NCBI GenBank assembly: GCA_002633005.1
Contig: NMRA01000224.1
Coordinates: forward strand, 54,910 to 118,826
Length of the DNA: 63,917 nucleotides
From: Phoronis australis
Lineage: Eukaryota > Phoronida > Phoronidae
Direction of reading: 5' to 3'
In this document: positions 21,770 to 36,200 of the stretch, piece by piece
Position numbering within the stretch: position 1 is the first letter of the stretch
How the letters are laid out: the number at the start of each line of letters is the position of its first letter
The notes under the pieces: model-generated
Databases searched by the model: none
What the model was told of the DNA's origin: nothing
What the model saw: only the letters and a program-made list of their open reading frames with translations
Made by a program: the position numbers and the translations under genes

Positions 21770-23350
21770 CTACAACTTGTGGTCACAGCCCACTTCTATC
21801 ATGCAAATATTCATAAGGTACGTAAGGTAACTATTAATTTAATAAGTTCTTGATCAAATTGAAGAAGTATAACGGTTATTACCGTGTTGATCAAGGTGTT
21901 CTAGATGATGATACATTGCATATCTTATCACAGTATACTGAGTCCTTCTTCTTTTGCAATATGATTCTTACAAAAAGAAAATGACAAGTAACTACTTTTT
22001 TCAAAAACTTTATTGGTGCTATTTGCGTAGTTTTCAACACATTAACCAGTTGGTCAAAATAGTTAAAGCAATGCTAGGCCCAATGTTCAACTTGTAAACA
22101 GTAAAAAATGGTACTGGTTGNNNNNNGGGGGGGGGGGGTACGTACACTATGCACAGTCAATCAACGTCAAATTTTGACTAAGTTACAAATGTATAGGATG
22201 ATCTCGAGTTTTGTGTTGCCTCTACTAGTTGTTTTGTTGCAAATTGTCTTGGGAGATAGAGGACCTGCCTGTGCAACATCAGTTGTCACGTGACGTGTCT
22301 TCTAGGATGTTACTAGCCAAGTCCTGTGTGGCATTTTATTGCCCACAAATTTAATATTGTCCATTGTATTTTGTCAGACTGGATGCATTCTGGAAATATC
22401 AGTATTGTTCATGAGAACCGCAGTATTTAAAAATACTTTTGTGCAATATTTTATAGCACAGAGGTTGAAGGTAATGTAGTACAGTAAGTACACTACACAG
22501 GGGTACGTACACTACATTTCAATGACTTGTCAGGTTTATAAAAAATACTTAGAATCTACTTAGAGTTAGTTCATTTACCAAATCTATTCAAAGAGAACAA
22601 ATAAAAAGTACAACATAAATGTATATATCTGTCTGTCATTATTTGAAAACAGGCACATGTTAAAATATAGGGTTACGTACACTACACAAATGCTAAAATT
22701 TCACTCAAAACAAATGTATTTGTAATGAATACCCTTTTAACCTAGCATTTTTAATGGAGGAAACTGTCTGTAACATACTTACCATGTAATATTTTTGTTT
22801 CATGCTATTTGTTCACATCAGGGTACGTACACTACATTTCAATGACATGTCAGGTGTGTAACTAAATACCAAGAATCTACGGAAGGTTAGTTGATTTACT
22901 AAATCAATTCAAAGAGAAAAATTAAAAAGCCCAGCATTCATGTGCATATCTGCCATACTTTGTAAATAGACACAAATTAAAATATGGAGGTACGTACACC
23001 ACACAACTGCTAATTTTTCACTTGAAACAAATTTATTTGCAATAAACATCCTTTTAACCTAACATTCTTAAGGAAGGAAACTGTCGATGACCAATGTTGC
23101 TCACTTATCAAGTGATATTTTAATTTCATGATATTTGTAAATATGGGGGTACGTACACTACAAAAGGGGGTACGTACACTACATCACTGTTTCTGCATCA
23201 CATGGTAACATAATGTTGCATGGCATTTTATTTTTCTTTGATGATAATAAGCTCCATGTTGTTATTTAAAAGGCAATAATTTCATTTGCAATGACCATTT
23301 GTGTTACTGAATTCCACATGGGGGTGCGTACACTACATTTTGTTAGCCTT
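21770..23350 (+). repeat. Diffuse array of the TACGTACACTAC motif
   Basis: GTACGTACACTACA or a close variant occurs near 21771, 22139, 22503, 22674, 22823, 22990, 23149, 23170 and 23333, usually after a run of G. Two larger units of about 320 bases (about 22500-22819 and 22820-23147) share the motif and the text around it, for example ATTTCAATGAC and GTCAGG. An N gap at 22122-22127 next to a G run suggests assembly trouble. Confidence 0.9.
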
Positions 23351-24290
23351 TTTGGCCTATTTTCAATATAGCAGAACCCAGTATTATCCAAACTTTTGGT
23401 TTGTTTAGATATTGAATAATATGCTGTGTTGCCTAGGCTAACATATTCTGCAGTTCTTTTTATTACAGAGCGTGAACATTAGTTTTTAACCTTCTTTACA
23501 GTAGGTGAGGGTTAGAAACACAGAATTTACAAATTTCGTAACGAGTGCCTGTTTTATGATGAACCCTACCATTTTTCAATGATTAAGCACAACTTCATCT
23601 AATTGACTCTGAAAGTGACTCAAGTTATTCCCACAATCCCAGTCATATCAAAGCAATTGCTTACTTAATAAAATAAATTTCTTTTCTACTGCATGTTGAC
23701 AGTCGAAAATTTTATTTTTTAAAATGGACACTCGTAACGCTAAAAATGCATGAAAATCGTAGACAAAAACATGCATAAATTTCTCAAACATTGTCCGATT
23801 TTGATGATTCTTTTTTAATTTGCACAACTAAATAACTCTTTGCATATGAGATTCAGTGGGCATTTGTTAAGTGACCAAAAAAAAAAAAAATTTTAGACCG
23901 TAACACAGTCAACTCTCGAATATAGACCTTGCTTGTGATTTAGCTGATAAGGAGTTACTGTATTGTATAGTTGTTTCTTCAAGTTGACAGGCAGTAACTA
24001 ATATTGAAAACTTATTGCGTCGCCTACTGGTTAGATCCTTATAGGGGCACTCCCGAAAAAGGTACAGAGCCGACTCCAGTTTTTGCGAAATATCATTAAA
24101 TGTTCCACTGTTTTAGAAATTCGAACCACCCCTTGGCTACGGCCTGAGATTCTTTGGAGGAGTGTCCCCCCAACTGTCCCAACTGCGCACGACGTCGCCG
24201 ACCTCTAAATAGGTCACACGACACTCGAGAGGGACACTACGCATAACGTGTTTGGGTGCTTGTGTCCAGTTTTGTATTGCTGCCATCACC
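23350..24290. promoter_or_regulatory. Upstream region of UROC1
   Basis: No coding sequence is supported. The proximal 200 bases before the ATG at 24291 are richer in CpG than the neighbourhood and presumably hold the promoter and 5' untranslated region. No TATA box is evident. Confidence 0.35.
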
Positions 24291-27200
24291 ATGACGTCTT
24301 TAAAAGAATTGTGTAGCGGTCTTCCAACAGACCCGTTACCTCCTCGACGATCTAGAGATAGTAATTTACCGCATGCTCCCGACAAAAGCTGTGATTTGAC
24401 ACCAGAGGAACGCAGGGTAAGTTTAACACATTCGGGTAGAACTAGTAAAGGACTGTGTATAGCTGGGCATTCATGGCATTGGCGCGCTGTTCGACACTTG
24501 AAAGTCGGTTGTTGGTGTTAGGCTTATTGCTGCTTAGAAAAGCTTGCATACTTTATCAAGGGGACTCCCTTGTTGTTTGGGGCAAGGCAGATTAACTCTT
24601 TCCAGTTAGGACAGCGAGGGTCCTCAAACTTAGCGCGCCTGTTGTTTTCTTTTTAGCATGTTTCATAATTCCTGGGTTACGTAATTTTCGAGGTACTTAG
24701 GTAAAGCATAGGCCCTACTTCTGTATCATAGTGGATAGTCGTTTAAAAACTACGTGCATTTACTGCCCAAGTATTGCTAACTATTTGGGAATTGCTGTTC
24801 CAGTGTTTTGAGACTGACCTGCGACATCAATCAGATTTATGTCTACACAACACTGTAAATGCATGAAGTAATTAAAAAAAGTTACATAACAATTATGATT
24901 CTAGGAAACTACAACAGCATTTTTGAGATTCCATCTTGAATATTGAACTTTTGTTTTTCTAAGAATATATCTTTTCCAGTGGCGGATCTAGGATATCATA
25001 AGGGGGGCCCAACATTTTGTCTCGGGCAATTGCGCAAAGCACAATTGCATGCGCGCACCCAGTCTGAAAGGTAGGGGGGCTCGAATAAATGGACCTTCTT
25101 CTAAAAAGCAAACGGAAAACTAAAAAAAAACGGGAAAAGGATTGCACAGGTCGTCTGATTCGGGCACTTGGGTCTGAGCCCCTCTCAGTGGCATATTAAT
25201 TACCGAGGTTAATTAATGAATTCAATATTTCATCAAGCTCTTGCTGATTTATTTTTTTTGCTGCTATGTTTTCTTGATAACTTGAACTAAAAAGCCATGA
25301 TGGTCATATGGCCTAAATATCGAAAGATTGGTATGACATTGAACATAATTCTACTTTCAGAAAATATATTACTTTTACGGAATTAATTTAGAATAGTTTT
25401 GTAGACGCTTGAAGACTACATAACCTTAAATCAAGACTGAGATTGTTTATGGAGGTCTAAGTCTGAAACTTTAAACTGAGTTTAAATACTAGTATATTCA
25501 TCCAAAATCCGAACGCTTTTGATCCAGGGACTGTTTTCAACATTCTTTTGCTTGGAGCTTTCATAATTTAGTCTGACAAATGTCTGCAAAATCAAAACAA
25601 ATACAAGACTTGGAATTGAAATTCTTTTGTTGCATTGGCGAATCTAGAGCATTATAATGAAGAGGGGGACCAACCACTATTTGCCCAATAGTCCCATGCA
25701 AGCTCACCTCCTAAGGCTGATTGGCACACGTGACCTGTGCATGACTTACAAATGGCCCTTCCGATTTTTGTCAGGTTTGAAAGACTTGTAGTATATATGG
25801 TTAATTTTTGAATGTTTTCTGTCTAGTTCGAGCTCTCTCAAAACTCGTGTCCTATTCATTTCAGCTGGCTTTACAGAATGCGTTACGCTACATTCCCCCC
25901 CAGCTCCATGCTACACTGGCACCAGAATTTGCTGATGAACTTCGGCGTTACGGACACATCTACATGTATAGATTTCTGCCACAAATTGAAATGAGGTGAG
26001 TTGGCAGAAGCAAAGTGACGCTGTTTTGTGTCCTACAGCTTACAGGTGACACAGAACTCTAATTGGTATTGCGAGAGCACAAAGGGATTTACATTTCTTA
26101 CAATCTCAAGTTCAGGTTGACAATTAGACTGGCTAAATTGATCATTTGTTTTCACATTTGTGCGTGTCACTTGAGCATCCCACTGCACAACATCGATAAA
26201 TTGACAACATAGCTTGCAAGCATGTTGAAATAAAAACACTATAGTGTCCGCGTAGGTGATCATGTCCACCATACGCTGCCTTAATCTTACAACACACCTT
26301 AAGATATCACCATACAGTGGAAATTGACTACTCATGGTAAATGTAGTCTATGTAACATTGACCTACCTTCAAAACTACCTGTGTGGCCAGTGCATTTTTG
26401 ACTGTTCCTGTTACTATTATTCAGTGACGTCGCGATTGTAGGACATACCCTATAGACGAGTACCCATGTGTGTCATGCCAGATACCTTTACCCATATGTA
26501 GGCCAGTATCACTGTGATATCATGATTGCAGGGCCTACCCTATCGACAAGTACCCATGTGTATCACGCCAGGTACCTTTACCCCTGTGTAGGCCAGTATC
26601 ACTGTGATATCATGATTGCAGGGCCTACCCTATCGACGAGTACCCATGTGTGTCACGCCAGGCAGCAGCCATTATGCACATGATAATGAACAACCTTGAC
26701 CCTTGTGTTGCCCAGTTCCCTCAAGAACTCGTCACCTATGGCGGTAATGGACAGGTGTTCTCTAACTGGGCCCAGGTAAATGTTGAGGACTACTAAGTCC
26801 AGCTTCAGTGATGTTGTATCCAGTATCCACTAATTGCAAGCTTATAGGGTGTTATTTTCAATGGCTGGCATTTTTGAGTCGTGAAAGATAGGGTAAAATT
26901 TCACCAATTTTGGACAAAAATAATTGTATTGCACTTTTCAATGGTTTGAACATTGTCGTGGATGCTCACCATTTTTCAAAATATTGTGTTTCAGTAGCTA
27001 TAGTACAGAACTTGAATATAGCAAAGCATCGTTTTGATAGTGTATGTCATTCATCAAAAAATGAGACTAGCCTTTATGTCGTGTTGTGTCCTAAATTGTG
27101 AGATTTTAGGGTATGCAAATGATAGTTCCAGATCACAGACCCATCTACGAGATTTCAAAACGTAGACTTTTGGAAGTGTTGGAAATTTAGATCTGTTGAA

Positions 27201-30200
27201 GAAGTTGTTGTTTAGCAGTTAGCGAAAGTAGACGGTGTGGCATCCTGACTACTATTTATGTTTCGAGTGTCTTAAATCATGAAACAGAACTTCATCATAA
27301 GGCAGTGTTTGCACGGGAAGTGCTGAACTTGAAATTTGCTGTATGGTGTTAGTGAAACAAGTACTCTAGCTGTATAAGTACTTGCATGTACTCAGAACTA
27401 TTCGAATATTGAGCTATTGCGTGTCACACTTCGAATAAACTTACCAATTTGAGCTCAAATCTTGCAGTGTGATTAGTTAAAATTTAGCAGTCCTTGAGTC
27501 AAATCTGGGTTGGTAGGTTGGATCCTGGATGTAGGTAATCATAATGACTTTAACATATCAATGTCTTCATGCTGGTGAACATCTCGGTTTTCGCTGTCTA
27601 CTGAGAAATAACAAAAGGTGGAGATGTTCTTCATTAGCACCACCTAGCAAATTTTGTGTCGCCTTTACTTAATGACTTTATCTGCTTGTAAATAGATTTA
27701 GTTACCTGTCTTCATTAGTGCCACCTGTTGTGAATTTTGAGTACTCCCTTGTTTACTCATGTCACTTGTTCCAGTTCTGGCTTGTCATGCACTATTTGTC
27801 CACAATGAGTGAGGAACAGACACTGGTCATGTGCTCAGGACATCCGCAAGGACTCTTCCCCAGTGTACCATCCTCTCCTAGGCTGGTCATTACAAATGGA
27901 ATGGTATGCAATCAAGAAACTGTTAACGATATTTTTCAAAATTAAAACTGGACAACGTCAAACTTAACATAGTTACAGAGTGCGAAAATACTACCAAACA
28001 GTCATTTCCTTTTGATAATGCTGGATAAATTTCGAGATAATTTTTAGTACTGATGCGAATGGTTACTTTCTAAAATTCTGTCCATTTTTCGACTCTTGAC
28101 TTAAAAATTAAATCCCAAACAGTATTATAATACCTTATTAATTTGCAATAAAGATGGACAACAGTGTTATTTTTTCACAACAGAAGTTCCATATTATTAC
28201 TAAACAACCCTGGCATAAATTATGTCAATGTTTGGCAGAGTTTGACATTAGTGCCGAAATTTGACCGATTTTTTTTGAATACTGGACTGTAAGCTTGTTT
28301 AGTATAGTCATCTACATCGCAGTAATTTAAATGAAAATATCCATTTTGGCACAGAAATCTTTTTCGATCAATACGGTGAATTTACAGTGATGTCCTAAGT
28401 TTCTGTGTTTGTATCAGTAGTGCATCCATAGCAGACTTCAGTGAATGCTCTCTGGGTAGATTCGACACAAACGTGTTAGATTTCTTGTAATATGCAGATG
28501 ACGCATGGTTGTGACTCCATTAATATAAAATAATTGCATGCGGTCTGATACACGTACCAGACGTGCGCAGGTCTCGCCTGTGGGCCCATTGCACTGATCA
28601 CCTGGAACTATTTATGCTTTATTAATGTATGGTTAAAACCGAGCTGAGGAGCTAGAAACCTGGCTGAAGGGTTTAGCAGTGTGACCTGGTGGGACTCGAA
28701 CCCACGACCTCGAGTAAAGAAAGCGGGCACTTATCAACCAGGCCACACTGCCTCCTGTGTGTGACTCCATTAGGAGCTGAAGTGAATATCTACAAGGTTT
28801 TCCACTAGTTGTCCCTTGAGAAGTAGATTGGTGATGATGGAATTGCTGTTTTTGATAGAAAGGCTTCATCTGAGTTGATGTAAAATTTAACCAATCACAC
28901 ACTGGTCTATTGTATATTTGTAGTGTTGGTAATTGTAACTTCGTTGTCAAGAAATAAAGTCTGGATTCTGCGACAGTGTTGCACTATTCTCTCACAAGCC
29001 TCAAACCACTTCTCTGGTTGGCCTGTATGAGTAAACAAATTTTGAAATGTGTTGTTATGATTGATGAGTACATCTATGCTGAATGTTTTTTTTTTTGTTT
29101 CGTTTGACATTTTAATGGTTTTTGTACTTATTTTTTCTGTTTTCTTTCTCAAATGAACAGTTTTTGGTTACATGTTGTCTGTTTGCTGAGTATTCTTTCG
29201 TTTGCTGAGTATTATTTCTGTTGTTTTCTTGTACTTCAGGTTGTTCCCAATTACTCCAGCCGCCAGTTATATGACAAGTTCTTCGCTCTTGGAGTCTCCA
29301 TGTACGTAGTGCCATTGCATTCAATGTATTTATTGCTGCAACAAAGTCACGATTTCACTGCACCTACAAAACTTTTCCTGTTTGTTTTACAGTGCAACAA
29401 CGTAAGGATTTCATCGGAACAACCAAACTTTCCGTGTTGGTTTTCGGTTGTTCAACTTTTCAAGTGGTAACAGTACTTCACTTATGTTGAACTATTTGAG
29501 AACATGTTCATGTTTTTACTCCTGTGTAAGACTGTTTGTGTGTTTGACTTCAGTTGCATAAGCGCAAGTTTTCTTACCTCGCTTGTTCACCTGTAGGTAT
29601 GGCCAGATGACAGCTGGTAGTTACTGCTACATCGGTCCTCAGGGCATTGTGCATGGGACGGTGGTAAGTTGGCCTGGCTCTGCTCAGTCACCATGGTGAT
29701 ATTGACGTGGTTTTTGAAGGTCAGCTTCATGATTGAGACATTCATTTTTGTCAATTCTTTGTTCTTTTTTTCTTCTCTTTTGTCTTCAAATGAGCATTGC
29801 TGCAGTGAATAGCACCCAGTCTTTGTTTTTTTTGCATATGAAGAAGATCTTGTTTTAATAGATGATGGAATGATGGGTATTTTGTAGTTAAGTCTACTTG
29901 AAATGTTTTTGTTCTAAATGGCATACTATGTGTGAATCAGATAAATGACCTATGATTGCTTCTACTGATCACATGTGGAGCAATTTTGTAGCAAAAATAA
30001 AGTTATTGGGTTTAACACAATAATGGCAGGCTTTGCCTTAATGGAAATGGAAAATAGGAATTGTGAAATAATCAACTGAAAATATTGAAGTATAAACAAA
30101 CATTTGAGTACCACAAGAAATCATGCTTCAGTTATTGAATTCAATTTTCATAATGGCTTTTAATGATTTTTCCAAGATCATGTGTAAGTTTGCTCACGAG

Positions 30201-33200
30201 AATTAATGATTTTTCCAAGATCTTGTGTGAGTTTGCTCACGAGAATTATGTTTTTACATAGCTTACTGTACTGAATGCTGGACGGAAGTATCTGGGTAGT
30301 AGTGAGCTGGCTGGCAAGGTGTTTGTTACCTCAGGACTTGGTGGTATGAGTGGGGCTCAGGCCAAGGCAGCCGTCATCTGTGGTTGTGTTGGTGTTATAG
30401 CTGAGGTGAGTTCATTGTACAGTGGGGGGGTATGAGTGGGGCTCAGGCCAAGGCAGTCGTCATCTGTGGTTGTGTTGGTGTTATAGCTGAGGTGAGTCTA
30501 TTGTACTGTGAGGGGTAGTATGAGTGGGGCTCAGGCCAAGGCAGCTGTCATCTGTGGTTGTGTTGGTGTTATAGGTGAGGTGAGTCCATTGTACGGTGGG
30601 GGGTGGTATGAGTGGGGCTCAGGCCAAGGCAGTCGTCATCCGAGGTTGTGTTGGAGTTAAAGCTGAGGTGAGTTTATTGCACTACAACAGGGGCTTAGGC
30701 CGACAGTCATTTGTGGTTGTGTCGGTACTATACCTGAAGTTAGTCCATTGTTCTGCATAAGGGGAGTTGGTATGCGTTAGAAAGCACCTTGAGTTGTCGA
30801 TTTTCACCTTTGTGTTTAATTTGTTGGTAGGTGAGCGGTGAAGCTCTACAGAAAAGATATAAACAAGGATGGCTGCAGGAAACAACTGACAATTTGGATA
30901 CATGTATTGCCAGGATACGAAAGGCGAGGCGGGACAAACTTGCTACCAGCATTGGTTACCATGGAAATATTGTGGACCTGTGGTGAGATTACAATAATTT
31001 TCGAAAAACATTTTCAGCTCACTCTCTAACCATTTTGTCGGACTTATTTTATGCCTGGTTTCCGGCCTAGGTATTTGACACGTTTTCCATAAAACCAAAT
31101 GAATTTTACCAAAATTCAGTCACTTTTGAAGGTTACTACGCAGTTGCTGAGAAGTATATAACAGTTCTAGTGAGTGCAGCTGATACTGTAAGGATAGTTT
31201 GGTCGTGTATGCAAGGACTTAATTAATTATAAGAATATTTTTTGAATATGTCAATCTCAATATGGCGTCTGCACGGTTGGCAGAAGGTCCTGGGTTCAAG
31301 TCCCGGTCGAGGCAGAAATCTTTTCGGACTTATATTCATTATGTCACGGGATGTGACCAACAGATGGTGTGCAGACACGTTTTATTGTTTGCATGAATAT
31401 TTTTATGCCAATTATTAATTATTTCAAATCTATGGAAGCACCTAAAGGAGTAGTAAAGCTGTGCCCTCTGTCAAAAAGCACCTTTTTATGTTCACCTTAC
31501 TCCTTACTCTGATTGGACGTTGTTTTTAGACTTGAGAAGAACTGACAGGTGGTTATAGCCTCATACCACGCCCATGGCTGGTTAGTTTTAGTTGCTAATG
31601 CAGTATTGCTGTTAGGGTATTTCGAGAAAATTCATTGTAACCAATTCCAATGATTCAGATACAGGATAAGAATTTAATGGCACGTTGCTTTGGTAGAGCG
31701 AGAATGCCTCTGAAGAAAGTTGGTATCTGAACTTTGGAACATTGCTGATAGCTGCTCTAACGTTTGTATTTTCATGAGGCGATGTCAACTTTACAACTCA
31801 CATATTCCAGGGTCTCTAAAGCTTCCCAATTATTCACAGTACAAATCACATGGTTCATCTCAGTTGTTGAGTTTATGGAAGTTATCTCCCTTCACGAGAA
31901 CTGTTTTATTTCAGGGAACGTTTGGTGTATGAATATGATAGTACCGGCGACCTCTTAGTGGACCTTGGCTCTGACCAGACATCATGTCACAATCCCTTTC
32001 AGGGAGGCTACTATCCTGTTCAGGTATTTGCTGTTAACACAGCAGAGTTTCTGCATCACAGGATGGGTGTAGTTTAATGGAGATAGCTAAGATATTTGTT
32101 ACAAAAACATTAACCGTGTCCTGTGCCACTTCACCTGACTTCAGCTAAGTTTTCAAGAGTTGATGAAGTGTTTATGGTTGAGGATTACAGGAATTAAACT
32201 CAGAAGTTCAGTGAACAGACTTGTATTACAGAATGGCCATCTTGACTAACTTCATGTAGAGCTAGCATTACTAGTGCCAAAAACATGCAGAGCTATGCAT
32301 ATACATGAAAGATAGTTTAATAACCAAAACACTATGCAGTTGAGATGTGTTCTTCAGATATCATTTTGTTATAAAATCCTCAGACCAGACAGTTCTGGGT
32401 TACGCGATGTTTGGTGTTGGTCTTCCTGTACTCTTGACCGCAACAGGTTCATGTTTTGTACGAGTTCCACTAGCGGTCTGCATTAGCCAAGGGCACTAGG
32501 ATTTGACAGATGTACCTCTGTTGTGTTTCTTCTCCAAACTTTTTAGCGGAGTATTTCTGCTGTGTTGTGGGAACTACAGAATGATATGGAATTATTTCAG
32601 TTTTTGTTTTTTTTGGTGAAATTATTACTTTTGTCTTGCAGCTCTCATATGATGAGGCCCGTGCAGAAATGCATGATAACCCTGTCCGTTTCAAAAATTT
32701 GGTCCAGGAAAGGTACGTGTTACAATGAATGTGACTGCATTTCATTTTCTTTTCTGTTTTTCTGTATGTCTGTATGTCTGACTGCCGAGTGTGTTTCCAA
32801 ACCTGTCTGACTGTTACTTGCCTTGGTGCCCTGTTTCTGTTGTTGTGTGTTGTAAAAATTAATGCTTTGCTGTGTTGTACTATGAGGATGTCTGCCAGGT
32901 TGATCTTCTTGGAAAGTTTGGGGTCAAAAGTCAAGTTAGTGTTCTTGATTTGAATCTTGTGTGAGTCTTGTGGCAATAGTCAGATACAACGTGCCCGCAT
33001 TTTGAGGAACAGTTTGCAAAACTTAATCAAAAACTGGCATCGAAACTGGCTCTCAAAATGTGGGTATGTTACATCCGACTATTGCCCGTTTTGTCACCAC
33101 TTGTACGTTGTAACTTTAATGTCAGGAGTTCAGATAAGTTGAATTTTAATTATTTGTTAAATTTTCCTGTAGTGTTCTGTGAAAAAGTAAAATTATTTCA

Positions 33201-36200
33201 GAAAACTTACCATTTGAAAGAAATTTGTTTTGTCGAAAGTGCTGATTTCTTAGCTATTTTTGTAATGTTTGTTTGCTACTTGTTTGATGTTTTTACAGCT
33301 TATGCCGACATGTTGCTGCTATCAACAAATTGTCTAAGAGAGGGATGCATTTTTGGGATTATGGTAACGCCTTTTTGCTGGAGGCAGCCAGGGCAGGTGC
33401 GTCTTTGTTTTTGATAGTCAAGATTGAGATAATGGGCTCAACAACTGCCTACCTTTTCAAGTAGAAGATTGTCAAATCTGGTGGCATTCTGTAACTAAGT
33501 CTTCGAACAGGAATGATTTTACTGGGGCTGTCTGCATGTACAAAATGGAGAGTGGTGCGAAATTTTGATCGAGTTATCAACAGCAACTTGACCTATGAGC
33601 TTTGATTAAATGGCTGCCCAGGACCATAACATAGCAGTCTATTATTTTCTTATTTTTTGGGTGTGTAAGGTTAAGCCAAATTTGGTTCTGGTCTCTGGTT
33701 TTTGAAAATCGAGTCTTTGGAGTGTTTTGTATTTGTTCACTTTTTTCTAAAAAGAAAGTCCACCCTAGATGAACAAAAATTATGCGGGATTTGTTTTTTC
33801 TACTCATTGCTTGGCTAATCATGGCATTTCAAACTTTTCTCACCTTGGTTCACGGGCTTTTGTGCAGCATTTTAATGAAGAACACAAAACTTTGACTGAA
33901 ATTGATGCGGACAAACTTTTTTTAGTCAATGAACGTAGGTCTCGAGATCAGTCTGGCCGCGTGGTAGAGACGAAAAACAACTTAGCATTTTGGTCTTACG
34001 TGGGCTTGTTCTCTCAGTTGGCTCGTAATAATTGACCCTGTATTTAATTACTCCACCATTTGTAATACATCACTTGTGACAGTGTTCCTCTGTATTAACC
34101 TTGACTAACCTTGACCAAGTCGGCCATGTTGATACAGGTGCTGACGTCGGTCAGGAGGAGAGTGGACTGTGTACCAAGTTCCGTTATCCAAGCTACGTTC
34201 AGCATATCATGGGCGACATATTTTCACTGGGCTTTGGTCCATTCCGATGGGTTTGCACTTCCCGGGATCCTACTGACTTGGACAAAACGGATCAAATAGC
34301 TACTGACGTCTTTGAAGATATTGTCAACCAAGGAGGTTTGTGAAAACAAAATTATTTAGAATTTATTGAGTGAGCAACTTTTCTCTGTTGCACAAATCTC
34401 ATAAATGCCCAATAGTGGTTTACATTAATTGTATTATCTCTTCAATTGCAATTGACCTATCGCAAGCTCTGCCCCTATGCGAAAAGTCACGTGATACCCG
34501 ACATTCGAACGAGATGTCAGAGGCAAATACACTGTCGCTAAACGACGTTCCTGGTGGAATCGATGAGTGTTTTTGCACTATTTGAAAACGCGTCGACAGA
34601 GACAAGAGGCGATGCTTTTCAACAGTGAATCGTACGTTCATGATATGGCAATTTGTAAAGGTGACGATGAAAAAATAAGTGCTCGAGGAGCCAGTGAAAA
34701 TCCGAAGAACCCCTCGGCCTCGGGGCGACCTTCACCTGACAAATGACAAGGCCACTGATACAATATGTTCATGTAAAGCTGGGTATGTACCTTAAAGTCG
34801 AATTATCTGTACGATTCCATAGATTTTATGAATAAAATCAGTGAAGATTCACCGATATTTTATTCTGTCGTCTGCTAAATTTCGCCAAATGAAAAGTAGG
34901 TCACAACTGGTGGGACTCCTGAAATAAAGTAGGTCATAGATTACAGACAACACATGCACTATAGTCTCTGACTAGATCGACTCGATAGCTTTTCTAATCT
35001 TGTAACGAAATATTTTGATAAAAAAATTCAGGTTCATAGCTCAGGTACACACTCATCTAGTCCTGGGCAAACAGTTAGCTCCGGTAGGTCTAGGGCTGTG
35101 TCTAAGTAAAATTAATGTCTGGAATTCAGTGGCGGATCTAGGATACCACAGGGGGGCCCAACATATGTTGCCTCGTGGAATTGGGCAAAGTGCGATTGTA
35201 TGTGCACAGGCTGACCGAAAGTTGCAGGGGCCAGGAATGTAGACCGTTGGACCTTCTGTTCAGAAAATCTATCGGTGGACTAAAAAAAACAGGAACACGA
35301 TTCCGCTGCGATCTGNCCCCCCCCCTAAATCCGCCTATGGTCCGTTTGCACCATTAAGACATTTAAATTAGGCCTACCTTCTTATGAACTTGGCATTTTT
35401 TTGTAGTTTCATTCCATAAAGGTAGCTTTCATTTAATTTTGAAGGTAGCATGATCACTAAGTCGTGGTATGGTTACAAGAGATTACAAGTCTGGTGTGGT
35501 AGTTGCAAAAATAGGGTATTTACAAAAATAACTCAAATTCTTTTTTAAAGCTTCATAAATCTAAATATCATGTTTGAACAACATGAGCTCTCTCTAACTC
35601 TACAGACATAGTGTATACTAGAGGTACACGTCAAAAAGTAATTCAACAGTTTATTTTTAGTGACAACAGCTCGACCAAGGCTTTGAATTCCGGCAGTAAT
35701 CCCGCGTGCCCTTGCCTGTGCCGATCGAATCTCTGAATCTTGACCGGGAGAGAAGTTCAGTTGAACACCAGCTTACGGTTTATGAATAACAAAAATGTAC
35801 CTCTGATACGAAACAAAATAATGTCCATTAGGTTGAAATAAATAAAAAAACGTGAAATAAAAATGTCCTTGAAAACAACAATTTCTGGGGACTGCCGCTA
35901 GAGTGCTGAGATACAGCAGGTGCCGCCGAGTCAAAGGCGGCCAGACGTAGCCAACTCGGGAGTCAAAATCTGAGATAGCCCTGCACTACAGCCACCAAGC
36001 TGAAAAGTGCGTATCTTGGAACTAATATATTTGTGTTTATTATAGCCTTCGAGTTATCAAGCAACATCGCTAAGTTCAGCTGTTCGTGTGTGGCCGTACA
36101 GTTTGATCCATAATTTACGCTTTTCAATATCATTTTTCGGCTTAGGACATGCCAAAAATGACGGGATATTATTCTGGAGCAGCATAACGGCTGTCGGTGC

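Noticed and set aside
22108-22293. ORF containing unknown residues
   Set aside because: It spans an N gap and a G run, with no other support.
26468-26683. 71-codon plus-strand ORF
   Set aside because: It is an out-of-frame reading of the 90-base duplication of UROC1 exon 3.
28680-28751. Functional tRNA gene on the minus strand
   Set aside because: Acceptor and T arms pair, but the D and anticodon arms do not, and a SINE-like tail follows.
32470-32976. 168-codon minus-strand ORF
   Set aside because: It is antisense to a UROC1 exon and its T-rich flanks, and its composition reflects that.
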